A stretch of DNA of 64,000 nt, from the NCBI GenBank assembly GCA_039029195.1, contig JBCCGR010000017.1:1-64000 (forward strand), given 5' to 3'. Under the pieces are notes generated by a model. That model made no database searches and was not told where the DNA came from. It saw nothing but the letters and a program-made list of their open reading frames with translations. Position 1 is the first letter of the stretch; every line of letters starts with the position of its first letter. The DNA is from JBCCGR01 sp039029195. Its GTDB lineage: Bacteria > Pseudomonadota > Alphaproteobacteria > Rhizobiales > Rhizobiaceae. The position numbers were made by a program, and so were the translations under genes. Positions 42,015-51,502 of the stretch are shown here, piece by piece.

Positions 42015-43273
42015 AGCACGTCCTCGCTGTTGTAACGCCGCGCCATCGCAAGAAGCGCCGCACTGTCCGGCACACTGGCGCGGTTCTTGATGAGATCGCG
42101 CCCCATCATCAGATTGCGTGCTTCCAGTGGTGCCCGCACGCTCGTGTCCTCGATTTCCTCAAAATCCGCATTGTGCGCGAGCGACAACACCCGGCGGTGC
42201 ATCTCGATCCCGCAAAACCCTTGAGCATCCTCCCAGATCGCGGCAAGCACCGCATCGCGCGCGGCGTCCGACGAATGGCCCTGATCCTCAAACATGTATC
42301 TGGGATAGAGCATCCCGTTCCGCTCGCTCGCCCAAAGTCGCGCAAATTCCTGCCGGTAGACGGACCAGACCTCGTCGATGACCCCCAAAATCCAATCCTG
42401 ATAATCTGTCAGCTCGTCCGCGCTTCGATGCGCGGACTGGCTGAAATAGGCCATCAGGAAATTGGCGTTCATCATACCGAGGTCAAAGCCCATCGGCCCG
42501 TACATCACGAATTCCGGGTCTATCACCTTTGTCTCGCGCTCCGTGCACATGATCGAACCGGAATGCAGATCACCATGCAGCATTGTCTCGGCGTTGGAGG
42601 CGAATTTGGCAAACAGATGCTGTGCCTCAACCTTCATGGCCACATCATCGCGCAGGGTTTTGACAACCGGGTCGAGCCCCTCCGTATGATTGTTGAGTTC
42701 AGCCTCAAAATAGGGATCGCAGAACACCAGCGCTTCGGTGATCGCCATGATCTCGATATTGCCGGCAAACAGCGCCACATCATTTTTGCGCTCCGCCGTT
42801 GACATGGAAAGGTCCGAGCCGCGAAAGGCCGTACGGGCACAAAACACGCCCAGCCGTTCCGCAAGCCCGTCAACCCGCTCGCCCGCAATCAGCTTCTTGC
42901 GCAGGATGATATGCGGCTGGAGATATTCCATGACGATCAGCGCCTGCGCCTCGTCGAAATGATAGAGTTGGGGCACAGAGCCGGAATCCCGCGCCTGCTG
43001 GCGGGTGAGCGCCTGATACTCGAAAAACGCGCGTCGAAGGGTCAGCGGCCAGCTGTCACCGACCAGCCGCACATAGGGCAGAGCCTGCTTGACGATCACC
43101 GTGCCAGCGCTGCCGGAAACGATGAAAACCAGATTGAGATTGCCGTCGCCAACCTCCTGAACCTGCCAGTTGGCCCAGTCCGCCCCCACGCGCTGAACAA
43201 CAGCGTCAACATCCTTCAGCCGCGCGCCCAGCGTGCCCGGTTCAATCGGCTGATACTCCGTTCCCTCTCCCAC
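42011..43273 (-). CDS. mtnK: 5-methylthioribose kinase
   Basis: Phosphorylates methylthioribose with ATP, supplying MtnA. The 420-residue protein has a kinase fold related to aminoglycoside and choline kinases: GDGNLNLVFIV near the start, VIVKQALPYVR, catalytic HGDLHSGSIM and IDPEFVMYGPMGFDLG. The start is GTG 43273 with GAGGA upstream. It is first in the minus-strand mtnK-mtnA pair. Confidence 0.95.
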   Translation of the reverse strand: MGEGTEYQPIEPGTLGARLKDVDAVVQRVGADWANWQVQEVGDGNLNLVFIVSGSAGTVIVKQALPYVRLVGDSWPLTLRRAFFEYQALTRQQARDSGSVPQLYHFDEAQALIVMEYLQPHIILRKKLIAGERVDGLAERLGVFCARTAFRGSDLSMSTAERKNDVALFAGNIEIMAITEALVFCDPYFEAELNNHTEGLDPVVKTLRDDVAMKVEAQHLFAKFASNAETMLHGDLHSGSIMCTERETKVIDPEFVMYGPMGFDLGMMNANFLMAYFSQSAHRSADELTDYQDWILGVIDEVWSVYRQEFARLWASERNGMLYPRYMFEDQGHSSDAARDAVLAAIWEDAQGFCGIEMHRRVLSLAHNADFEEIEDTSVRAPLEARNLMMGRDLIKNRASVPDSAALLAMARRYNSEDVL

Positions 43274-43664
43274 ACATCCTCCCGACTCGTCTAGGTACTG
43301 TCTCTTGATTTCAGTGTGTTTGGAGGATTGGGAATATGCGGGGAGTTGTCAATGTGGAGAAATTCCGTCGAGCCGCAGACACCGAGTCTAGGTTCGACTG
43401 GTCGTTACGAGCGAATGCACTACAGCAAGCAGGTGCAGGTCCGATACGAGCCCAATTCTGTCTATTGCACAGCGGCGCAGGCACGAAAGTGGCATTCACG
43501 CCCGATGACCGTAACTAACTCGAAGCAGAAATGCGGCAGGGTCCACATTGTACCAAAATTGCTGATCAATGAAACGCCTATCAGTAAGCGCACTCTTCAG
43601 CAGTTGAATTGGAGAAATTGCCGACGTCTTTTTTCTGGCAGGTCTCAATACAAGGACTGCCTCT
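43274..43664. other. 391-bp spacer upstream of mtnK
   Basis: Open frames on the plus strand (43336-43518 and 43316-43741) have ATG starts but no recognisable family, no clear ribosome site and base use unlike neighbours; they may be remnants. The region must hold the mtnK promoter. Nothing else is seen. Confidence 0.5.
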
Positions 43665-44699
43665 TCATCGAGGCGAAAGGAAGCTACTGCTCGAAAACCG
43701 CCGTCGGTATTCAGCGGGACTTATGCCCGTCATCTTCTTGAACAGACGGCGGAAAGCGCGAATATCCGAATATCCGACCGCTTCCGCAATAGATTCAATA
43801 TCTTGGTGCTCCATTTCCAGGAACTGCTTTGCTTCTTCGATTCTCAAAGACTTTACGTAATCCGCTGGACTATAGCCGGTGGCAGCGCGGAATCGACGAT
43901 CAAATGTGCGTCTCGGCAAACCGGATCGACTTACCATGCGGCCAACTGCATCGCCTTTTATGTAGGCGTCAGCAAGCCACTCCTGGCATTCACGGATAAT
44001 CGCGTCTTCTCCCTGCAGCCTGCGCATGGGCGCGGCATAGTGCCGAAGTCCATCGGGTTGAGGATCGACACAATAGAACCGGGCGGACTTCGCCGCATGT
44101 TCGGGACCTATGAATCTGGCAATCAGGTAAAGAGCGAGGTCCTGCCATGAGGCCATGCCACCAGACATGATTATGGAATCGCCTTTTCCCGCAAAGGTTA
44201 GCCTGCGATCGGGACAAAATTTAACATTTGGATAGCGCTGCCGAAAAAGCTCTCTCATCGACCAGTGTGCTGAAGCTTCTTCGCCATCCAACAGGCCGGC
44301 ATCCGCCAACAGTGCGGCGCCGGAACAGGCAGTCGCCAGACGTGCGCCGGATGAATGACGTCGCACGATCCACTCAATTTCCGGACCCAGAATTTTCTTC
44401 GGTGTAATTTCTCGATCCAACCTGAAGTTGGGTAAGCAAACGATCTCGCAATCAGCAGCGTCTTCAAGCGTAGAATCCGGTATGACAGGGACGCCACTGA
44501 TGCAGCGAAATGGCTCTGCGTTACGCGCCACGATCCTGACCCGCGTTAGCGACGGGCGAGCCGTCCCTTCCGTCATGTAAGACCACGCAGTTCCCACCGA
44601 TGCCAGCAGGTCATACAAGCCATAAAGGATTGCGCCCCTGCAACTCTCCGCGGCGAGCACGTCGATCCGAAGTGGATCGGCTGTAAAGTCCCTGCCCAT
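43665..44699 (-). CDS. GlxA-type regulator, DJ-1/PfpI domain plus AraC helix-turn-helix
   Basis: A 344-residue protein from ATG 44699. The N-terminal DJ-1/PfpI-like domain covers residues 10-180, with the nucleophile-elbow-like ATACSGAALLADAGLL. The C-terminal AraC domain has LPRRTFDRRFRAATGYSP and a second helix-turn-helix ending in ISPAEYRRRF. GlxA-type proteins regulate genes for amines, carnitine or glycine betaine. It is divergent from the methyltransferase gene, 124 bp away, which it likely controls. Confidence 0.9.
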   Translation of the reverse strand: MGRDFTADPLRIDVLAAESCRGAILYGLYDLLASVGTAWSYMTEGTARPSLTRVRIVARNAEPFRCISGVPVIPDSTLEDAADCEIVCLPNFRLDREITPKKILGPEIEWIVRRHSSGARLATACSGAALLADAGLLDGEEASAHWSMRELFRQRYPNVKFCPDRRLTFAGKGDSIIMSGGMASWQDLALYLIARFIGPEHAAKSARFYCVDPQPDGLRHYAAPMRRLQGEDAIIRECQEWLADAYIKGDAVGRMVSRSGLPRRTFDRRFRAATGYSPADYVKSLRIEEAKQFLEMEHQDIESIAEAVGYSDIRAFRRLFKKMTGISPAEYRRRFSSSSFLSPR

Positions 44700-44823
44700 T
44701 CTTCTCGTGTTTTCCTTCGCCGATAGATGGCCGAGATAGCCCGCAGTTGGCCAATTTGACCCTGATGAAATCCAACCAAGGCTAACATAATTGCGCAACC
44801 TAAAGAACCATTTCGGGGAAGTT

Positions 44824-45639
44824 ATGAGTTACGAAGCATTTGCAAAACAAGAACGTTCAGGCTGGACCGACAGAGATATTGTCGCGGCCTACGTCGCCAA
44901 GTTCGGGCCCATTACCGATTATGTGGCGCAAGATCTGGTTGGGAGACTCTCGGTAAAAAACAAGAAGGTCTTGGATCTTTGCTGTGGGCAAGGAGCGTTG
45001 ACGGCGATGCTCGTTGATGAAGGGGCCCAAGTATCGGGTCTCGATTTTTCGGAAGAAATGCTGGAGCTGTGTAGGGCGTATGCGCCTGGTGCCGATCTCC
45101 GGCAAGGGGACGCAGCCGCACTTCCGTTTGGTGACAAATGCTTTGACGCCGTTGTTTGCAATTTCGGCATGATGCATTTGCCGAATCAACCACAAGTGCT
45201 CAAGGAGATTTGTCGGACGTTGCGATCCGACGCTACATTCTTGATGGCGACATGGGCGCCACCAGAGGACTCCCCAGCATTCGGAACTGTATTCGGAGCA
45301 ATAAGGGCTCACGCGGATTTCACTCAGGCTCCTGCACAGCCTGATTTGTTTATGTTTGCGAGGCCAGAGGATGCGCGTCAATTGATGTCTACGGCCGGAC
45401 TCAAAATGATCGCCCATGAAACTATGACGCCAGCATGGGAAATAACTCAACCAGTTGAGTTGTTCGACATTTTTTTGAACGCCACGGTGGGAGCCGCCAT
45501 GTTGATCAAGTCGCAGAAGGATTCGGTGATCGCTGCAATTCGGGATCAGATCGCTTCCACCGTTGCGGAAAAATTCTCTTCAGGCACAGGTTACCGGATA
45601 CCGGTTCCCGTGGCTGTTGTGACTGCCATGCCGAGTTAG
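44824..45639 (+). CDS. SAM-dependent methyltransferase (class I)
   Basis: A 271-residue soluble protein. The SAM-binding motif VLDLCCGQGALTAMLVDEGAQVSGLDFS, with DLCCGQG as core, is followed by GDAAALPFGDKCFDAVVCNFGMMHL and LKEICRTLRSDATFL, typical of UbiE/Ubi-like small-molecule methyltransferases. ATG 44824 has GGGGAAG upstream. It is divergent from the GlxA-type regulator. Substrate not identifiable. Confidence 0.9.
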   Translation: MSYEAFAKQERSGWTDRDIVAAYVAKFGPITDYVAQDLVGRLSVKNKKVLDLCCGQGALTAMLVDEGAQVSGLDFSEEMLELCRAYAPGADLRQGDAAALPFGDKCFDAVVCNFGMMHLPNQPQVLKEICRTLRSDATFLMATWAPPEDSPAFGTVFGAIRAHADFTQAPAQPDLFMFARPEDARQLMSTAGLKMIAHETMTPAWEITQPVELFDIFLNATVGAAMLIKSQKDSVIAAIRDQIASTVAEKFSSGTGYRIPVPVAVVTAMPS

Positions 45640-45862
45640 TGTATTCCATTGAAAACTTCAGCTCCGCTTGGCTTGTTTCTTTTGACTGCGTTCCGCCTAG
45701 ACGCGAATGTGTGAGCTTTGTTGGAACTCTGTCTGCGGCAACCAAAGGACGCTGATTGGAGTGATGTAGTTTGTGTATTGATCCAACTCCAATATGATAC
45801 TTTTTCCGCGCCCCGGTCATTCAGCGTGTTGGAACGAACTTCGTGAAGGAAGTTTGCCCCCC

Positions 45863-46963
45863 TCACACCAGCATCCCGCGTGCCGCCACCGGCACCACGT
45901 CAACCACCGTGTTTCCGCGTACAGCGACGAGTTGATCCACCATGTTGACGGCAACGCACACATGGTTGGGCACCACGCGCACAATGTCCCCGACCTCCGG
46001 CTTGTCGTTGCAGCTTGTGAGATCGAGAAAGCCGTGCTCTTCGGCAAACTTGTGAATGCGCGCGTCGGGATGTTCCAGAATGCGCCCGAACCCTTCAAGA
46101 CCACCCGTGTCCGACGTCAGGGTCTTGGAGCCTGCATCAAGAATGCCGCGGTCGCACCCTGCACGGCTCACCACACTTGAAAAGACCTGAAACGCGCAAT
46201 CGTCCAGCATCGCGACGCCCGCCTCAATCATCATGAGATCGTTGAAAATGCATGTCCCCGCCCGGTGCTCGGTGGCACCATTCAGCTTGCCCAGATTTTT
46301 GAAGTTGGGCGTGCCACCGGTGGAGATGATCTCCGCACTCATGCCCAATTCGAAAAGCCCTTGCGCGGTATCATCAAGGAAGTTTTGCGTTCGCTCCCAC
46401 CCGTCAAGCGGCGGGTAGAACAGAAGCCCGGCGAGGGTGAGCCACTCATTCTCCCGAATGAGCTTTGCCAGCACCAGCGCCTCAGCGGGTGTTTCCACCC
46501 CGGCGCGTTTTTGCCCCGTGTCGCACTCGATCATCACATCAATGGAGCGGCCCGCTTGCTCCGCGGCCGCCGCATAGGCCTCCAGCGAAACAGGATTGTC
46601 CGCACAGATTTTCAGGGGCACACGGGCCTGCAGGGCGGCCAGCCTGCCCGAGCGCGCCGCGCCCAAAAGGTTGGTGGCTAGGATGATGTCGGTGATGCCC
46701 GCCTCCACCATCACTTCGGCTTCGCCCAGCTTTTGACAGGTGATCCCCCTCGCCCCGGCCTCAATCTGCTTTTTGGCAAGCAGGGGCGATTTGTGGGTCT
46801 TGATGTGCGGGCGATTGGCAACCCCCGCCTCATCGCAAAGCCGCTGCGCCCGCGCGATGTTGCGCTCCACAACATCAAGATCAATCACCGCACAGGGCGT
46901 ACCGAAGGTCTCGATGATTTCGCTCTTCAGCGTGTCAATTGAACCAGCCATGGGAACGATCAC
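45863..46963 (-). CDS. D-threonine aldolase / D-serine dehydratase-like PLP enzyme
   Basis: A 366-residue fold-type III PLP enzyme. The PLP lysine is in RPHIKTHKSP near residue 55, and the C-terminal metal site reads PNHVCVAVN (H-x-C), as in D-threonine aldolases and DSD1-type dehydratases. It acts on a beta-hydroxy-D-amino acid, product unknown. GTG 46963 with AGGA upstream is used; ATG 46951 is alternative. Convergent with the methyltransferase. Confidence 0.88.
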   Translation of the reverse strand: MIVPMAGSIDTLKSEIIETFGTPCAVIDLDVVERNIARAQRLCDEAGVANRPHIKTHKSPLLAKKQIEAGARGITCQKLGEAEVMVEAGITDIILATNLLGAARSGRLAALQARVPLKICADNPVSLEAYAAAAEQAGRSIDVMIECDTGQKRAGVETPAEALVLAKLIRENEWLTLAGLLFYPPLDGWERTQNFLDDTAQGLFELGMSAEIISTGGTPNFKNLGKLNGATEHRAGTCIFNDLMMIEAGVAMLDDCAFQVFSSVVSRAGCDRGILDAGSKTLTSDTGGLEGFGRILEHPDARIHKFAEEHGFLDLTSCNDKPEVGDIVRVVPNHVCVAVNMVDQLVAVRGNTVVDVVPVAARGMLV

Positions 46964-47005
46964 TCCATCCTGTTCATGCCAGTGATTTATGGGTCAGCCT
47001 GTTCA

Positions 47006-48187
47006 TCATCGCTTCAGCCCGAAAAGCGGAATGGGTTCAGCAATACCGCGAACCGGATGTGCACCCTTTTCCTCAAAAGCCTCGCTGCGGCACGACGCGA
47101 CGCTTTGTGTCACCAGCAATTCGGTATCAAGCGCTTTGCACAGATCCTGAACGCGGCTCGCAATGTTCACGGCGGAACCAAGGACTGTGAAGTCCAGCCG
47201 GTCGGGGCTCCCGATGTTTCCAAACGTCACCGAGCCGACATTGATGCCGATGCCGATCGAAAGCACTTCTTCGCCATCGGCCAGCCGCCCGGTATTCAGC
47301 ACATCAAGCTCTTCGAGTGCCATGCGGGCAGCATCAATTGCATTTCTGCATTGGCTCTCGACGATCATCTTTCCATCAATCGCAAAGACAGAGAGGATGC
47401 CATCACCCATGAATTTGAGCACATCCCCATCGTGTTTCTCGACCGCAAGCACCACCACATCAAAGTAGCTGTTGAGCGCATCCAAAAGTTTGGTGTCCGC
47501 CCACTGTTCCGACTTGGATGTGAACCCGCGCAAATCGGTGAACATCACCACGGCTTCAATGGAGGCATGCTCCCCGCGCTGGATCGAACCGTTGCTCACC
47601 GCCCTGGCAGGCCCATCGCCAATATAGGTTTTCAGAAGGCTCCCGATTGACCGGCGCATGGTGATGGGTTCCATGGCTGATGCCAGGCCGTAAGCAGTGG
47701 CATCAATCAGCCGGATATGCTCCGGTGTAAAGCCGTCTGGATCATCGGTGACGAAGGTGCACCCGTTCTTTGATCCATCACCATAGCGTAGAAAATTGGC
47801 ATAGAGGTCCGCACCGCCTCCATCTGCAAGTTCCAGATAGGCACTGTGTTCCACTTCCCGGTCGAGATTCAGAAGGCTTTTGTGAAGCGGTTTTTCGGTG
47901 GTGAGCACGGTTTCGAAGGGGCTGCCGACATAGGAAGCGGTGTCGAGCATGGCATGCGTCACATCATATTCATGTGAGCCGTCCGGGGTCCAGATTACAC
48001 CCCAGGCCACGAGCAACGGGTTGGCGAAACGCTGCGCCACATTCACGCGTGATAGCGGTATTCCGGCGTCCACCAACCGTTGTACATATTGATCAACAAC
48101 CGCTATTCCTTCGCCAAGCTCACGCCCCTCGGCAATCAGCCAGTCTGTTATTTCGCGAGCTGTGCTGGCACCGTCGACAATGGACAT
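47006..48187 (-). CDS. Adenylate/guanylate cyclase-domain protein 1
   Basis: A 393-residue class III cyclase. The catalytic domain covers about residues 205-385; its two metal aspartates lie in MFTDLRGFTSKS near 214 and FMGDGILSVF near 262, and the later RLDFTVLGSAVNIASR stretch holds the transition-state-type residues. The N-terminal 190 residues form a sensory part without transmembrane helices. It is a paralog of the cyclase at 62268, with GFTPEHIRLID matching GFTTANLGLIF and a shared S/NGSIQRGE-type linker. cAMP versus cGMP cannot be told. Confidence 0.9.
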   Translation of the reverse strand: MSIVDGASTAREITDWLIAEGRELGEGIAVVDQYVQRLVDAGIPLSRVNVAQRFANPLLVAWGVIWTPDGSHEYDVTHAMLDTASYVGSPFETVLTTEKPLHKSLLNLDREVEHSAYLELADGGGADLYANFLRYGDGSKNGCTFVTDDPDGFTPEHIRLIDATAYGLASAMEPITMRRSIGSLLKTYIGDGPARAVSNGSIQRGEHASIEAVVMFTDLRGFTSKSEQWADTKLLDALNSYFDVVVLAVEKHDGDVLKFMGDGILSVFAIDGKMIVESQCRNAIDAARMALEELDVLNTGRLADGEEVLSIGIGINVGSVTFGNIGSPDRLDFTVLGSAVNIASRVQDLCKALDTELLVTQSVASCRSEAFEEKGAHPVRGIAEPIPLFGLKR

Positions 48188-48236
48188 TATCTTTCCACAC
48201 CGCGAACAACTGGGTTTCGAATCATCGTCGTTTTTT

Positions 48237-49808
48237 TCAACCCGCCAAATCCGACACCGTCAGAAAACTCCTCCGGGCCAGTTCCGGGTCTTCCAGAGGA
48301 AAATCACGGCGGAAATGGCAGCCGCGGCTTTCCTCGCGCCGCAGTGCGGCAACCACCATCAATTTGGCCGTGACGAGAACATTTTCAAACCGTTGCAGGG
48401 GATTGCTGGCCTCGAGCTCCGCAATGGTTTGAAGCGCGGTTTCAAGCCCGTCTTTCGTGCGCATAACGCCCACATGTTCGCTCATGGTTGCCCGCAGGCG
48501 CCGCATGGCCGCGCTGTCGGCGCCCATGGAATCCGCGCTGTTGCTTGTCTCCTCCCGATCCGGAAGGCGGATCTGCGGGGCGGGCAGCAACCCTTTGATA
48601 TCATCGGCTATGCGGGCGGCAAAAACCACCGCCTCCAACAGCGCGTTGGAAGCCAGCCTGTTGGCTCCGTGGGCACCGGTTGAGGTCACCTCGCCTGCCC
48701 CCCACAGCCCGTCGACGGAGGTGCGACCGCTAGCATCTGTCAACACGCCGCCCATGCAATAATGCGCAGCCGGCACCACAGGAATAAGATCACGCGCGGG
48801 GTCGATCCCCGCCTTTTGGCAATTGGTGAAAACGTAAGGGAAATCCGCTTCCATCGCACTGCCCGGTGCCTCACGACAATCCAGCCAGGCTTCGCGACCC
48901 GCCTCGATTTCGGCAAAAATACCACGCGCCACCACGTCGCGCGGGGCAAGTTCCGCATCCGGGTGGAGCATGGTCATGAAGCGCTCGCCGACATTGTTCA
49001 CAAGCGTCGCACCACGCCCGCGCAGGGCCTCCACAGCGACCGGGGCGGGATCGCCGCCCACATCAATTGCCGTGGGATGAAACTGCACAAACTCCATATC
49101 GGCCATCACAGCGCCAACCCGCGCCGCCATGCCAATGCCCGCCCCGCGCGCTTCCGCCGGATTGCTTGTGACCTCGAACAAATGCCCCAGCCCGCCGGTT
49201 GCCAGCACCACCCCACGCGCCTTGAAAAAGGCCTTGTTGATCCCCTCGCCCGCCGCATCGCGCGCCACCACGCCGCTAACATTGCGACCGTCTTTCAAAA
49301 TGTCCTGAACCACAAAGCCTTCAAGCACGCGAATGGATGGCGTCTCGCGCACCGCCGCTGCCAGCGCCTCCATGATCACGCGACCGGCACGATCACCCTT
49401 CACGCCGATGGTGCGGTTTTGCGAATGCGCCGCTTCCCGCAATACGGCGAGTTCCCCCTCGCTGGTGCGGCCAAACGGAACGCCGTAGCTCAGAAGATCA
49501 TGCAGGCGATCCACCGCCTCGCGGGCCATCAGCTGGGCGATGTTTTCATCCACGATGCCGGCACCCGCGGTGAGCGTGTCCTCCACGTGCTTTTCAATCG
49601 TGTCGCCTTCGGCAACCGCAGCGGCGATCCCCGCCTGGCTATGGGCGGTGTCGGGACCGGTGCCAATCGGGGCTGCCGCCAGAATGGTCACCGGGCGCGG
49701 GCTCAATTTCAATGCGCAAAAGAGACCGGCAAGCCCGCCGCCTACGATGATGATATCATCCGCGCCCGTGCCCGATTGCGGCGGGAAAAAGGAAAGTTGC
49801 TCGCTCAT
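48237..49808 (-). CDS. nadB: L-aspartate oxidase
   Basis: A FAD enzyme that oxidises aspartate to iminoaspartate, first step of NAD synthesis. The 523-residue protein from ATG 49808 has IIIVGGGLAGLFCALKL for FAD, the HSQAGIAAAV stretch, GGLGHLFEVTSNP, FVQFHPTAID and EVTSTGAHGANRLASN, which are NadB/SdhA-type hallmarks. nadA and nadC, its usual neighbours, are not in the window on either side. The gene starts next to a phased palindrome array at 49945-50036. Confidence 0.93.
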   Translation of the reverse strand: MSEQLSFFPPQSGTGADDIIIVGGGLAGLFCALKLSPRPVTILAAAPIGTGPDTAHSQAGIAAAVAEGDTIEKHVEDTLTAGAGIVDENIAQLMAREAVDRLHDLLSYGVPFGRTSEGELAVLREAAHSQNRTIGVKGDRAGRVIMEALAAAVRETPSIRVLEGFVVQDILKDGRNVSGVVARDAAGEGINKAFFKARGVVLATGGLGHLFEVTSNPAEARGAGIGMAARVGAVMADMEFVQFHPTAIDVGGDPAPVAVEALRGRGATLVNNVGERFMTMLHPDAELAPRDVVARGIFAEIEAGREAWLDCREAPGSAMEADFPYVFTNCQKAGIDPARDLIPVVPAAHYCMGGVLTDASGRTSVDGLWGAGEVTSTGAHGANRLASNALLEAVVFAARIADDIKGLLPAPQIRLPDREETSNSADSMGADSAAMRRLRATMSEHVGVMRTKDGLETALQTIAELEASNPLQRFENVLVTAKLMVVAALRREESRGCHFRRDFPLEDPELARRSFLTVSDLAG

Positions 49809-49944
49809 GTGAACCGGCCGTGCGATGCAGGGATTTGAAAAAGCCGGAACCAGTTTGATGGGATTCACGAGCCCGCACAACTGTGACAACGAGATGACGG
49901 GCGGCAAACAACAGGATTCTTTTTGAACGGGCGGATTTATCCCC

Positions 49945-50036
49945 GTTCGGGAAAATCAGAACGAATTTCGAGAAAATTCTTGGGGTTTCGCGAAAATGGG
50001 AGGCGTTTTCGCGAAATTACCGCTGGTTTCGAGCGT
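49945..50036. promoter_or_regulatory. Array of five phased TTTCGCGAAA-type palindromes
   Basis: Ten-bp sites at 49945 (GTTCGGGAAA), 49966 (TTTCGAGAAA), 49986 (TTTCGCGAAA), 50007 (TTTCGCGAAA) and 50027 (TTTCGAGCGT). Their centres are 21, 20, 21 and 20 bp apart, i.e. two helical turns, so all face the same side of the DNA. The 381-bp region lies between divergent nadB and the MFS gene. Another TTTCGC half-site is at 50088. The binding factor is unknown. Confidence 0.6.
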
Positions 50037-50189
50037 ATTTTTCCCCCGTTTTGGCCCTATCCCCGCACCTGAAACTTGTGGTTCGGTTTTCGCAGACAAA
50101 GAGCACCATGTCTCATTTGTGGCTTTCAATCGCGCCGAAATGGGGTAGCGTCGGCCAGTATCCCCAAGACAGAATTTTAGCGAACTCCC

Positions 50190-51431
50190 ATGTCAGCCAC
50201 CTCAACCCCTGTATCACACAAGCCCGCCTGGCAAGCGGTCTGGATCGTCATCACCTGCGGCTGCATTATCGCCATGATGACCTTCGGCGTGCGCTCGGCC
50301 ATGGGCTTTTTTCAGGCCCCGATGCTCGCCGATACAGGCTGGAGCCGCACCACATTTGGGCTCGCAATGGCGATCCAGCAATTGCTGTGGGGTGTCACCC
50401 AACCGATCATGGGCGCGGTAGCAGATCGCTATGGCACCTGGCGGGTTTTGACTTTCGGTGCAGTGGTTTACGCGGTTGGCAACTATATGATGGCCGTCTC
50501 CTCCGCCCCGATCTGGCTGCATGTTGGCGGCGGAGTTCTGGTTGGAATCGGTGTCGGATCGGCAAGCTTTGGCATCATTCTGGCAGCCTTTGCCCGCACG
50601 GTTTCACCCGAACAACGAAGCTTCGTTTTTGGCGTGGGCACGGCGGCAGCCTCACTCGGCATGTTCGTCTTCGCGCCCATTTCGCAAGGGCTGATCGAGA
50701 GCCTTGGCTGGTCAGATACGCTCACTTGGTTCGCGGTGCTCATGCTCATCATTCCGGTGCTGGCCTTGCCGTTGATCGGCAGCGCGCGCTCCGGCGGGAC
50801 CAATCTCACGGACGATGATCTCACCATCCGCGAAGCGCTCGCAGAGGCCTTCTCGACAAGAGGCTATGTCCTTCTAACCATTGGATTTTTCGTTTGCGGA
50901 TTTCATGTGGCGTTTCTCGCTGTACACTTCCCGGCCTATGTGAATGATCTTGGCATCGACACCAAATGGGCGGTGGTGGCAATCGCGCTGATCGGCGGCT
51001 TCAACGTCATCGGGTCGCTTGCTGCGGGGATCATCGGACAGCGTTATTCCAAACCGGTGTTTCTCGCGCTCATCTATATCGGGCGCTCAATCGCCTTCAC
51101 CCTGTTCCTGCTGATCCCGGCATCCCCCACAACGGTGGTGATTTTCGCCGTTGCAATGGGCTTTTTGTGGCTCTCTACCGTGCCGCCAACCAATGCGCTG
51201 GTGGCAGTTATGTTCGGCACGCGACACCTCGGCCTGCTCGGTGGTCTGGTGTTCTTCAACCACCAGATTGGCTCGTTCCTCGGTGTGTGGCTCGGCGGCT
51301 ATCTCTATGATATCATGGGAAGTTATGACGTGGTGTGGTGGATCGGCGTGGCCCTGGGCCTCATCGCTGCCATCCTGCATTGGCCGATCAAGGAACAACC
51401 TGTCCCCCGGTTGGCATCAGCGGCGGCGTAG
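50190..51431 (+). CDS. MFS transporter, monocarboxylate/oxalate-formate type
   Basis: A 413-residue protein with twelve helices. The loop ADRYGTWRVLTFG after helix 2 and the FFQAPMLADTGWSRTTFGLAMA region fit the OFA/MCT branch of the major facilitator superfamily, which carries small carboxylates. ATG 50190 is chosen; the alternative frame 50051-50818 is a shadow. Its upstream region carries the phased palindrome array. Substrate not known. Confidence 0.88.
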   Translation: MSATSTPVSHKPAWQAVWIVITCGCIIAMMTFGVRSAMGFFQAPMLADTGWSRTTFGLAMAIQQLLWGVTQPIMGAVADRYGTWRVLTFGAVVYAVGNYMMAVSSAPIWLHVGGGVLVGIGVGSASFGIILAAFARTVSPEQRSFVFGVGTAAASLGMFVFAPISQGLIESLGWSDTLTWFAVLMLIIPVLALPLIGSARSGGTNLTDDDLTIREALAEAFSTRGYVLLTIGFFVCGFHVAFLAVHFPAYVNDLGIDTKWAVVAIALIGGFNVIGSLAAGIIGQRYSKPVFLALIYIGRSIAFTLFLLIPASPTTVVIFAVAMGFLWLSTVPPTNALVAVMFGTRHLGLLGGLVFFNHQIGSFLGVWLGGYLYDIMGSYDVVWWIGVALGLIAAILHWPIKEQPVPRLASAAA

Positions 51432-51502
51432 GGTCCGGAAATCGAAACGGATCTGTCGCCTGCCCCCTTGCCACTCCCCCTCTCCTCCCTCACAACACAG
51501 GC

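Noticed and set aside
43316..43741. Plus-strand frames upstream of mtnK as a real gene
   Set aside because: No recognisable family or ribosome site, and one frame overlaps the end of the GlxA-type gene; treated as possible remnant only.
48762..49838. 358-codon plus-strand frame opposite nadB
   Set aside because: Shadow; nadB motifs on the minus strand are clear.
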